From: Fragilariopsis cylindrus CCMP1102
Lineage: Eukaryota > Bacillariophyta > Bacillariophyceae > Bacillariales > Bacillariaceae
Assembly: GCA_900095095.1 (NCBI GenBank)
Contig: FMBT01000328.1
Location: 186,001-250,000 of the forward strand
DNA: 64,000 nt
Direction: 5' to 3'
The notes under the pieces were generated by a model that worked only from the letters and a program-made list of their open reading frames with translations, was not told where the DNA came from and did no database searches. Within the stretch, counting starts at the first letter, position 1; each line of letters begins with the position of its first letter. Below, one piece after another: positions 1-12,100 of the stretch. The position numbers and the translations under genes are program-made.

Positions 1-596
1 AGGAATTTTGCCAGTCTAATTAGTATCAGCCTTCTGAATTGGCACAGTTAACTACATAGTTGATATCTCAGGTTGCACTGCCTTGTATTTGAGATGAGAT
101 GTGCTTGGCAGAAATTACATGCACACATACATATACATGCAAATTCATGGCAAATAATTTGTATTGGTTGAAAGTGATAGTCAACCCAGTAACTTATATG
201 TCCATCCATTGAACTAGGAATATTGTAGTTCAAGAAGAGTGAGCTGATATGTTTGTAAGTGTAAAGATCTTCAGGAACAAGCACAAACATTTTTGTGCAG
301 AAGGAACCTATTAGCCATGAATTCAAATGGAAATATTTATCTTTTCTTTATAATATATGTATGATTGTTAGAATCAACACGAATCATGAACTAAAGTCAA
401 AGGCAGACAACGCGACTAAATCGTTTTGGGAGGATTGAAACAATCAAATCTCAGCATTACTTGCTTTGTAGGAAAAAAGAAGTTGGAATGAGATGGAAGG
501 AAAAGACGCATGATTAAAATAACGAAATAACAAATAGAATAATCTTATATCAGCATTTTACAATTAGCATTTCTAGCTAGGCTATTATTTCATCCA
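1..596. other. Left-edge intergenic DNA, no gene recognised
   Basis: AT-rich sequence downstream of fabD (which ends on the minus strand at 597). A 92-codon minus-strand open frame (326 to 48) has no recognisable domain and I do not accept it. No RNA gene or repeat was seen. Confidence 0.5.
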
Positions 597-1846
597 TTAT
601 ACGCTGATATTGGTGCACTCAGCTGTCTTTGAAAATCGCTTCAAAATCCCCGACACAACTTTGCCTGGACCAAGCTCATAAGCCTTTTCAAAATCTTTCG
701 ATAGCATCAAATCCATTGTATTTTCCCACAAGACGGGTGATGTTACTTGTGTAGCCAGTAATTTTTTGATAGTTTCAGGATCAGAGTGGGGCTTAGCGTC
801 AACGTTGCTGATGACAGGAATGCGAGGCTTTTTGATTTCCACCTCTTTTAAAACATCCTCTAGCGACGAAACGGCAGGGGCCATGAAATCTACGTATCAA
901 ATTGAACATTGCCGATTGAAATTGAAATTGGGGGAGTTGAAATTTGATTCATTTGGTAAGATGTTTGTATCAATATGATTGATACGCATCAAAAAACATT
1001 ACTTTCGTTGTTAAAGACAACAACATAAACAAAAATCGGTGAAAAAAAGAGATTTTAGATTTTCCACTTACCAGTATGGAAGGCACCCGCAACAGCCAAT
1101 CTGACAGTCATTCGGGCTTTGAATTCAGGCTTTGCAATTTCGGCAAGTGTATCACACGCCGCACTGGCCCCACTGACAGCATAATTACCTTTGCACAAAA
1201 AGTTCGCAATCTGAACTTTTTCACCACTCTTTTCACTCGCGGCTTCGCAAAGTTCTGCGACTTTGCCGCTATCTAGACCGATCACAGATACCATACCCGA
1301 ATCAACGGCATCTGAAGCGGCTTGCATCGCTTCTCCGCGTGCCTTAGTAATTTTGACGCCATCTGCAAAGGAAAGAGCACCGGCAAAGCACAAGGCTGAG
1401 TATTCACCCAAACTTAATCCCATTGCACATGTGGCTTCATCGACGGCTTCTGGACCAGAATCTTGCTTGAGTTTTTCTACAGCGGCCATACTGGCTACGA
1501 AAATAGCTGGTTGCGAAACAACCGTTGAATCTAACTTTTCTTTTGGTCCTTCGGTGCAAACTTCTAACAAATCGTAGCCCAAAATCTCACTGGCTTCGTC
1601 AAATAGGGCCTTCGCAGCTGGAACATCCTTCACGACCTCACTACACATACCCACAAATTGGGCACCTTGTCCAGGAAACATCACAGCGCACTTGGCAGAA
1701 AAATCATCAAAGTCGTTATCGCTAGCGGCAACCTTCGTCAAACTACGACGACTGAATGATTTTGTGGTAGGTACAAAAGCAGACGACAATCGGGACGTTA
1801 AAGCCAGTAGGATCATTGCGGAAGAAGAAACGAGTAGCTTGACCAT
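597..1846 (-). CDS. fabD: Malonyl-CoA:ACP transacylase, plastid targeted
   Basis: Transfers malonyl from CoA to acyl carrier protein for type II fatty acid synthesis, expected in the plastid stroma. Two exons: 1846-1072 and 889-597, joined by a GTAAGT donor and a TAG acceptor. The join restores the family motif GAFHTDFMAPAV with the catalytic His, and gives 355 residues, normal for FabD plus a presequence. The catalytic Ser lies in GLSLGEYSAL (the usual GHSxGE with L for H), and FPGQGAQ is near residue 55. The N-terminus is hydrophobic (MVKLLVSSSAMILLALTS) and ends at SSAFVP, a typical diatom bipartite plastid presequence with Phe at the cleavage site. It is transcribed divergently from the V-ATPase gene. 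Confidence 0.95.
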
Positions 1847-2514
1847 ATTATTACTTGTTATTTAATTTTGTTGATTAAGTCGTTGTTGTGAAGCTTGTTG
1901 AATTAAAAATGAGCCCTTTAATATACAGCACCCTTTTCGATAGATTACAAATAACAAATACGGTACGATAATAAGTTGTCAATAGATAGCATTTATTTGT
2001 AACATATCTTTCGTGCATTTGATGACGACTGCAGCGTTCCGATGATGCGGAAAAAAAAAAAAAGTTGTGTGTTCGACGACATCATGTTTTTTTGTGTGCA
2101 AGCAAGAGAGTTAAAATAAATAAATGACGTCATCTATAGTATAGCCTAGTCAATAGTCATACTAGTACCGTAGATATAAAACATACGAAGCAATAAACAA
2201 GACTAAAACAAACTCATTTAAGTCATGTGAGTCGTCATGCAAAAAAGCCTCTATTTTAATTCAGGGGTCATAAACGCTCTCTTTATTATCATTACTAAGG
2301 AAGAATCGCGTTCAATCGTTCATGATGTTATTGAATTGCGTTATTGCACATACCAACTTCACAGTATTGTCATACAGTAGCAATCTACAATCTACAATCG
2401 TTAAGAGTAAAAGAAAGCAACAACAAAAATCAAAAAGCGACCCCCACAATAATCGGTAGAAACTGCACCTTACGGTATCTGATTTAAAAAAATATATAAA
2501 AATAAGCGACAAAT
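1847..2514. promoter_or_regulatory. Divergent intergenic region, fabD / V-ATPase subunit a
   Basis: About 670 bp of AT-rich DNA between two divergent start codons, so it presumably holds both promoters. It contains an A-run near 2050 and short A/T-rich tracts. I see no defined element and no gene. Confidence 0.5.
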
Positions 2515-5337
2515 ATGGCGAAATGGTTCCGTTCCGAGCCGATGGAGTACATCTCCATTATTATAAATGAGGATGCCTCCCATGACTGTTTAGCAGACCT
2601 CGGGAAGTTGGGGGTTATGCAATTTACCGATGTAAGTTAATTTGTTTCTGGTCGTCATTGTTCAGTAATCTTTGAAAAAAAAGGTCATTTGAGCAAAAAA
2701 GAATTACGAACATTCCCTTTCTCTCGTCTCACCAATAATGGACTGCTTCCAATAAATTTCCTTCCCCCAAAAATAATATTCTATTACGTATATCATACCC
2801 AATTCTAGCTGAATCCTGATTTAACTCCTTTCCAACGGCGTTATGTCTCTTATGTGAAACGATGCGATGAATTAGAGCGAAAAATCCGTTATTTCTCTTC
2901 TGAGATAGATAAGTTCGATTTGGAATGCGCCTCGACTGGTACTGTCGATCAATTCTTGGATAGCAATAACCCACACGTGTCAAGTACCGGAGAAGCATCG
3001 AACGGAAAACTTTTGGAAACATTAGAGGTTGATCTCGAGGTGCACGAATCTCAGTTACGAGAACTAAATTCGTACAGTGAAAAGCTTACTGTTGAATACA
3101 ATGAAAAGGTTGAATTACAAGAAGTATACGAAAAGGCACGTTATTTTTTCATGACAGATGCACCTCGTCTCGCAAGTTCTGAACGTCGGCGCAATCCCGC
3201 CGCGACAATAACGAATCTTTTAGAAACAGAAACTCGTCCCGATCTAGATATGCGATTTTCTTTCCTGACCGGTGTAGTCTCCACCGAAGAGTGCATTCGT
3301 TTCGAGCGGATGGTCTTTCGTACTACTCGTGGTAACTGCTATGTTAGATTCGCTCCTATCCAGCAGCCGATTACCGACCCTGCAACCGGAAAACTCCTGG
3401 AAAAGTCAGTCTTCATCGTGTTTTACAAGTCTCAAGCTATCGAGGCGAAATTAAAGAAGATTTGTGATGCCTTTCAGGCTCACAGATATAGTATACCTGA
3501 CATGGATGACGCAACTTCAGTAGAAAGCATGCTAACGGAGAATGCGCAAGATCTTGTTGACTCTCGTACAGTACTTCTTAAGAATCAGGATACGCGGTAT
3601 AGACTATGTCAAAAAATCTCTCAGCACCTTGAGAGGTGGTCGTGGATTGTCTTACGAGAAAAGGCAATCTACCATTCCCTTAATATGTTCAAGGCTGATG
3701 TTGCCGGTATGCTTCGTGGAGAGGGATGGGTTGCAACAGAAAATCTCCTTGAACTTCGTGAGGCTGTCGAAAGAGCTCATTCCAACATGGATATGGGCAT
3801 GCCAAGTCACGTGGATCATGTACCGCAACCCTGGCCGACACCTCCTACGCACTTTGTGACAAACAAATTCACTTACGCATACCAAGAGTTTGTCAACACA
3901 TACGGTATACCTCGGTATAGAGAAGCCAACCCTGCTCTTTTTACTGCAGCTACATTCCCGTTCCTCTTTGGTGTAATGTATGGTGATATCGGTCATGGTA
4001 CATTTCTATTTCTAGCAGGAATTATTGGGGTTTGGAATGAAAAGAAAAACGAAGGTGTCAAACATGACGAGTTGAGCGAAGCGTTGCATACGGCACGATA
4101 CATGTTGTTGATGATGGGATTTTTCGCGATCTATGCTGGTTTAATTTACAATGATTGTTTTTCGTTGGGTCTTAACCTTTTACAAAGTCGCTGGGTGTTC
4201 GAGGGTCAAGACTATGGAACTGTTGATGAAGGGGCGGTTGCATCTTCAACGACGGATTACGGTTCAGACGAATCTGTTTATCCTTTTGGTTTGGATCCCA
4301 TTTGGCATGTTACTTCAAATGAGCTTCTTTTCTTTAACTCGTTCAAGATGAAAATGAGTGTAATTTTTGGCATCCTCCAAATGTTTATGGGTACTTGTAT
4401 AAGAGGTCTGAATGCTGTTTATTTTGGAGAGAAAATCGACTTGTTCTTTGAAGTTCTCCCAATGATGGTCTTTTCTGCCTCTTTATTCGTATACATGGTC
4501 ATTTTAATCTTCATGAAGTGGACTATAAACTGGCAAGAACGAATGCTTTCTGCTACCTGTTTTGATCCCACCGGAGATGAATGGCAAAATGATTGGATAA
4601 CGTGCGATGGATCTGGAAATGGATACTGTACGCCCTGGGGTTACAGTTGTGTCGATGGTGATTCTACTGTAGACAAATGTCCTCTGAATTATGGTGGTTC
4701 TGGTGACGGCTGCCAACCTCCTAACTTGATTACAACCCTCATTAATATCGCCCTCGCACCTGGAACAGTGGAGGAGCCCATGTACTTTGGACAAGCCTAT
4801 ATCCAGAATATTCTACTTCTCTGTGCGGTTGCTTCCGTTCCTGTTTTATTGCTGGCTAAGCCATATTTCATCAGTCAACAGACACATACACCCGTTCATC
4901 ATCATGACGAAGACCTTCCTTTGTACACAGATGACCACGACCGCAGTGGTGGCGGTGGCGAAGAGCATGATTTTTCAGAGGTTGTTATCCATCAAGGAAT
5001 TGAAACCATTGAATTCGTCCTTGGTATGATTTCGAATACTGCTTCCTACCTTCGTCTCTGGGCGCTTTCTCTTGCTCACTCCGAACTTGCCACTGTCTTT
5101 TGGGAAAAGTGTATGCTATCCACCTTGAATATGAACTCATTCGTATATTGCTACTTCGGGTTTGCAGTCTTTGCCGGTGTTACCACTGGTGTGCTGTTGA
5201 TGATGGATGTGTTGGAATGCTTTCTTCATGCTCTTCGTCTTCATTGGGTCGAGTTCCAAGGTAAATTTTACAAAGCCGATGGGGTACGTTTCCACCCTTA
5301 TTCTTTCAAACAGGTCATAAAAGATTCCGACAACTAG
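2515..5337 (+). CDS. VHA-a: V-type H+-ATPase V0 subunit a
   Basis: Membrane subunit of the V0 sector. It forms the half-channels through which protons reach the c-ring, and acidifies vacuole or endosome lumens. Two exons: 2515-2631 and 2809-5337. Exon 1 carries the typical start MAKWFRSEPMEYISI, and the splice gives LGVMQFTD-LNPDLTPFQRRYV as in the family. The product is 881 residues, at the long end for subunit a (about 800-880). The cytosolic half (to about residue 400) is followed by roughly eight membrane segments. The essential Arg of the penultimate helix lies in SYLRLWALSLAHSEL. An acidic, His-rich loop (HHHDEDLPLYTDDHD) precedes that helix. No frame problem was seen. Confidence 0.96.
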
Positions 5338-6193
5338 AGAGATAGATAGAGAGAAACAACGGGGATGAAAATGGATCAACTAACAAAAGTCATACCATTC
5401 ATAGATAGACCAATATTTTTTTCCTGTATTTTGTAGAGATATCCATTACATAATCGACAATCTACGAATGCTTCTATTTTCAAATCTGCTTCGTATCTTC
5501 AGTAATAATTACATTGTAATACGTTACAGTGGAAGTATTTTATCCCGATGATATTTGAACTGATATATCCCCCTTTTCCGACACGATCCCCTAAATAAAA
5601 ATGGGGGGAAATATTTTTCCTTATCTTTTGCCACGATTACCGGTATTGATGTGATTTTGATTTAGAATCCTAGCAGGTTAGTTGGTTAGTTCATTACAGT
5701 AGCTAAAACTACTGTCGTATCTTTATTGAGAGAGATGATGGCTCAAATAACAAACCTCCAATAGTAGCAATTGACCGTCCAAGTTAGATCTCGACGACTT
5801 CCCTCATCACCATCGACATTCTACTGCTGAACTGTGTCGTGATCCCGTGGTGCCCTATCTCTGGCGACTTTTGGATTGTTGTCTTCTTTTAAAATTTTAG
5901 TTGAATCGAGAAATTGTGTCTATACATTTTCAGCTACTTTTAAAACAATATACATCGATGAGTTTCCACAATCATTGGCCGAACAACGAACGGATATCGG
6001 ACATTGGAAACACTAATACCAATTACGGAAAGCATCACAGAATGAACAGCAACACCGGCAGCACTGCGACGTACTTTCCAGAAATCAATGAAGATCGATC
6101 ATCAAATCCAAACCTGAGTCCATTGAACGAAATAATACACGAGTTAAACGAAAAAATGTTGTTGCAGCGGCGGCCTCGGGAGGACCCAATCAA
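5338..6193. other. V-ATPase 3' flank and TOR 5' region
   Basis: Holds the 3' flank of the V-ATPase gene and the presumed TOR promoter. From 5958 an ATG opens a Ser/Asn-rich frame (MSFHNHWPNNERISD...) that runs to 6251 and overlaps the TOR frame. It is out of frame with TOR by one base, and the change could lie in the six-A run at 6151-6156. It may be the true TOR N-terminus. Confidence 0.5.
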
Positions 6194-9100
6194 ATGTCGT
6201 TGGCGTTGGATTCGAGGAGCGATCCATGGGGTTCTTCCGAAGCTGCTTTAGGCGACGTTGATGATGGCATCGCAACGAGCGTTAGTAGCAGTGCTACGAC
6301 GGATCGAAAAAAAAATCCCAATTCTTATGACAATAATCCGAACGCTATTCTATGCACGTGTCAACAGCAGCAGCAGCAGCAACAACAATACGCGCGACAA
6401 CAATCAACTTCAATTGGTTATTCCACCAGTTCCGTTCGATCACCGATCCGTGACAATGATAGGGGTGATATTGAAAACGTAGATGACAACGCTCGTTGTC
6501 TTGATTGCGGAAAACCTCTTCCGTCCAGCGATACCACTAATTCTATTAGTGCCAATCCAACCAGTCCTCGACAGAAATTGAGATTAAATTCGTTGTTGGC
6601 TTCATCTCATAACGAGAGGTTGGAGGCACCGAGGCATGCCGAGGAACTCTTACAGGTAACACCGCAATTGCGAACGATATCTTCTTCCTCGACTGATATG
6701 AACGTAACGGGTGCCTCCACATCAAACAACATTCTGAGCATGGTTTTGTCTTCTTCTCCCTTCAAACACCACTTTCATCCACACAATGGCCATAGTAACA
6801 ACTACAACCATGGGAAAAAAAATCCCCATAGTTCTTCGTCTTCTATGGATTCTTCCCGTCGCAGCAGTGTCGGTTCGATACTTCACAATACCGTTAGCGC
6901 CAAAAGTAACACTGATATTCCTACCACCACCAGTAGTACCGGTCTTACCTCGGACTACAAAACCAGTTTGAAACGAGATCGAGCCAATCATCAGGCCGCA
7001 ACAGAATTGGCATCTCTTCTATGGATTTGTGCCCATGAGATGTCACTAGAGGATTATGGAATGGTCGAAAGTGAAACCTTCACAAGCGTTTTTTCCCTCG
7101 TACATTCGAAGGGAAACATGGACCGAAGGATGGCGGGTTTAGCTGCATTGGACGCATTAATCGACGCGCCTAGTGCTGACGAAGAAAGAAAGGCAATCAA
7201 ATTTGCCAACACACTCAGTGGAGGATTGCGATCAGCCCGTGGGGATTACGAATTCTTGTCGGCCGTCTCAAAGGCGTTAGGGCATATGGCGACACGGACG
7301 GCTAACGTAGATTTTGTCGAATCGGAAGTTACTCGAGCCTTGGAATGGTTAAGAACGGATCGGTCAGATAGACGGTACGTACAGAGTGGTTTCAGAAAAT
7401 TTAAGACACATACCATCAGAAACACTGAAGTACAGCTTGTTCTTCGTTAATCTGATTGAACCACCAAAAATCATTCAGTCATTTTTGCTTTCCAGTTCGA
7501 TGAGCCTTTAAGATTCATTTTTCTTCCCGCGACTCAAATAAAATATGGTTCTGTTTCAAATACTTGTTCCCCTCTTCTTTATTGAAATTATTTCACTTTC
7601 ATTAGACTTGCCGCCACGTTGGCACTGAAAGAGTTTGCTACTCATGCTCCCACAGCTTTCTATTCCAAAACTTCACAGTCAACTTTAGGACAGGGCGGAT
7701 CAAATGAATTTTTGGATTATATATTTCAAGCTGTTTGTGATCGACAACCTATTGTTCGAGCTTGTGCTGCCGATGCGCTGTCCCAATGTCTCAAGATTTT
7801 AATGGAACGTCAACACATGTCCCTAACGGGGCTGCTATGTCAAGTCCATTTTTCCGTCATGGATGGATTGAATTTGCAAACACCCAACAATAGTTGGACG
7901 AAACCCACAGTTACATCGAAGGTAGAAACCTCGCAACACGGATCCCTATTGGTTGTTGCTACTATGATTGCCCATACGCGTGATTTTATGTTGCCACGGT
8001 ACGAGGAAGTTTGTAGTAAGGTGATAGAATTCATGTCTCATCCAAAGGCCTTAATAAGGCTAGAATTAGTCAAATTGCTACCCCGATTGGCCCAGCGATG
8101 CCCAAAGGTTTTTGCTCGTCGGTATTTAGAGCAAAGCTTGGATTTTCTATTGGCAACCGCAGCGAATGCCCCACCTCCTCGAGTGGGAGTGGATATACGA
8201 CCATCAGCCTACAGTTCTATCGGTCTCTTGGTTTTGGCTATGGTCGATCAAGTCTCTGGGGATTTAATCGGAGGGGCGACTCTTCCTACTGTGAAGATAA
8301 CGGACGATCCTGAACATCCAGGAGAGCTACATATAGTTGAATTATGTGAGACTGGAACAATAAGCAAAAAATTAGACGAAATATTTGCCCTGGTCAGTAA
8401 GGGTTTAAAATATGAGTCAACTTCGTCTTCGCGGAAGTCCACGGTTATACATATAGCCGCCTTTCACTGTGCTGCAGATCTGATCAAAGCTCTTGGAGAA
8501 ACGGCCCAACCCTATATCAATGGCTTAATCGATGACATGTTCAGTGCGGGCCTGAGTAATGATCTTATACAGTGTCTGTATGAGATTGCGGAGTGTGTAC
8601 CAGAACAGCAAAATATCATCGAGGACAGGTTGTTTCAAGAAGTTTCTATTTGTCTTGCTGGAATTCAGTCTGCAAGAGTCTTATGTGATCCACTTGTGTA
8701 CACACAATCTACTGCAGGAGCATGTCGTAGACAACCGCCCAGAATTCTACTAGTGGGTAGCAGTCATTCGCCACCACCAATCGAGAGAGGGACAGAAGAT
8801 CCTACAATTCGTATCAATATGTCAAGTAACCCATCAGCTATAAAAGGTCTTGTACTCAGTCTTCAAACTTTAGGAACTTTTGGCGATTACATGGGTAGAG
8901 TGACGACATTTGATTCTGTGGTTCCAATCCTTCCCTTTGTACAGAATGTTGCAGCTCCATATTTGTCACACCCCTCGAGTGAGGTTCGAAGAGCAGCGGT
9001 GCTAACATGCTGTGTGCTACTAGTACCTCCTGGGATAATGCACAGGAAAAGGGTAGGAAGTCAGTCTGCGGTTATTATAGAAAATGTCCTAGATATGTTG

Positions 9101-12100
9101 CTCAGGGTTGCTGTGTCGGATCCTTCTCCAGTTGTTCGATTATGTGTCGTCAGGGCATTGGATTCAAGGTATGATCCTTTTTTGTGCCAGGCAGATTCGC
9201 TACAACCCCTTCTTCTATTGCTTCAAGATGAGGTTCTAGCCACTCGAGCAGCTGGAGTACGTCTATTGGGCCGGCTGGCATCACTTAATCCTGCACCCAT
9301 ATTACCCTTTATGAGAAAATTCCTGATGGAAGTTGTTGTTGAATTACAATGTGGCGTCGACACAGGAAGAGGTCGTGAGGAGGCTACTCGCTTACTAGTT
9401 GTATTCTTGAGATCAAAGTCGCTTCAGCGATTAGTTCGTCCTATTCTTCCCGCTATGATAGGAACGCTCCCGTTGAATGGAGGAACACCGCGTCTTGCTT
9501 CTGCAGCTATGGAGGCGCTAGGAGAACTAGCGAAGACTGCAGGAGCAGCGCTGCAACCTTGGGTCAAAGAGATAGTTCCAAACATTCTAGAAACTCTACA
9601 AGACCAGAGTAGTGCTAGCAAGCAGCGAGCTAGTTTGAGGACGCTTGCTCAGATTGCTGGCTCTACTGGTTATGTAATCCAGCCGTATATTGATTATCCG
9701 AAGCTATTATCTCAAGCCACTGATATTCTACCCGGAACAAAGAGAGCACCTTGGTCGCTTAGACGAGAAGTGATACGCACTCTAGGCGTTTTAGGCGCTC
9801 TCGACCCAGATCTATACAACACAGTGGCACCCCAGGCAAGGAAAGGTGGAGCTGTTGGTGGTGCTTATTTTATCGTCCAAGACGAGATTAGCATTAGTAT
9901 TGATGGGGCTGATCCATCGTCAAATGACGTTTCTTGGGAATCGACGGGAAATCCTCTATCGAGTGTGAAGACTATCAGCGGCACTAGTCGTGTAGCTGCG
10001 CGACTATCATCCTCTAAACATCTAGGGAAGATATCATTATCGTCCACTCCAGGGAAGAAGCTACCACTTGGCCCATCAGATTCATTCAAAAAGATTAACG
10101 ACTCAGACGATGATCTCCCGGTTCATTTGTCAATGTACGAACAGTATGCAATGGTTGCGCAACCAGTTTCCAGTCACACTCCAGCTCGTCGAATGACTCC
10201 AGTAGATGATGAATTTTACCCAACGGTAGCAATTCAGGCATTGATGCGTGTTTTTAAGGATCCATCGCTAGCTGTACATCATGGAATGGTGATGCAAGCT
10301 ATTATGTTCATATTCAAGTCACTTGGGATTCGTTGTGTCCCTTTCCTGAGTCAAGTTGTCCCACACGTTATGGTTACTATACGAACCTGTGGACAAGCGA
10401 ATCTTCGAGAATCATTGTTGAAGCAGGTTGCAACTTTGAGCGGTATAGTCCGTGAGCATTTGCGACCATACGTTGCGGACATTTTCGATATCGTTGAGCA
10501 ATTCTGGTCTTCGCGACACACCTCAACCATATTCAGCTTAATATCTCATATCGCAGTGGGTGTCCCTGATGAGTTCAAATTTTTTGTTCCTAGGTTAATA
10601 CGACTATATCTTTGCAGTCTCGATGAGATCCAAATTGCTGAATGGGTTTCAACCGAAAGGCTAGTTCATCACAGACAAGGTCTTCGAGAAACAGAACAAC
10701 TACGATTAATCCTTTGTAGTATACGGAGTCTAAGAGGGGTACTCGGCGACTACTTGCATATTCTTGTGCCTGCGCTGTTGAAGCTATCTGACTCTCTTTT
10801 GCCGTTGATATCGGACCATTTGGAGAATGAAGATAACCGGGTGACAAATGCAGATCTCGAGAGCTTAAGCGTTTTGATGTTACAAACAACTTCTGCTCTA
10901 CTTGAATGCGAGGGGACTAGTATTTTGAACAAGTCCATGACGCCATATTGGGGTGAGAAAAATGAATATTCTGGAAATTTATCAGCTCGGATTGTCCAGC
11001 CTTTGATCAGATTATTAGGAGACAAATGTAAATCAGACAGAATTGTTGGTTTGGCAGTTGTTCAAACGATATGTGTATGCGCAAGACAACTTGGGGTGAA
11101 TACATGGATTAAACTTTACCATCGAGTTGTAAGAATCGCCATCGTTGAATGGCAGCATAATGTCGGTTACGATGATGTTGATAGTCAAAATATAGGTAGA
11201 TCTCCAAGCCATAATGTGTCCGCTCAGATGACCTCTTCTTCAAAGTGTGGTCTGCAGCACTATGATGAAGTCATAAGAGAACTCCAGACCTCGCCTCTGC
11301 AAAGGAGTTACTTGAATCCATATATAACAGAAACGCATCGTGCGCCTCCTAGGCAGGATTCTATCCTACAAAACGGAGTTGATCAGCAAGGCTTCACTGA
11401 TAACCTTGGTATCGCACCTCATTTCGACAATTCAAGTGAATTCGATCCTGTGTTCACACATATGTATCACCAGTCATCGAATAAGTCAAATAAATCAAAA
11501 ATTAATCAGGCACAATTGCAGCGAGCATGGGATATATCGCAATGTGCCTCGAGGGATGACTGGGATGAATGGATGCGTCGCTTAGGAATACAACTACTAA
11601 GGGAGGCCCCCTCACCTGCGTTACGAGCATCTGCAAGCCTCGCTCACGCCTACCAGCCTTTATCCAGAGAGCTTTTTAGTGCATCATTCGTTTGCTGCTG
11701 GAAAGAACTGAGCGAACCTTATAGAATAAATCTTGTCCATGCACTCGAGGCTGCTTTTGTTGCTGATATTTCTCCCGAGATCTTACAAGCTCTCTTAAAT
11801 TTAGCTGAATTTATGGAACATGATCCGTTGGGCGGTCTCCCAATCGATATACCGATTTTGGCTAATCTTGCTCTGAAGTGTAGGGCCTACGCTAAAGCAC
11901 TTCATTACAAAGAGCGGGAGCACAATATGAATGGTGCAAGCTCATGTGTGGAAGCACTCATAAGCATAAATCGAAAGCTGGATCTTCAAGGTATGTTATT
12001 ATTATTACTGATCTTTATTTTCGTTTAAAATCAAAACCAATCTAACGCTACTTTGCTTATCTCAAACAGAGGCCGCACTTGGAGTACTCAAATCTGCAAC

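Noticed and set aside
48-326. 92-codon minus-strand frame at the left edge
   Set aside because: No domain, odd composition (many Cys and His), and no supporting context.
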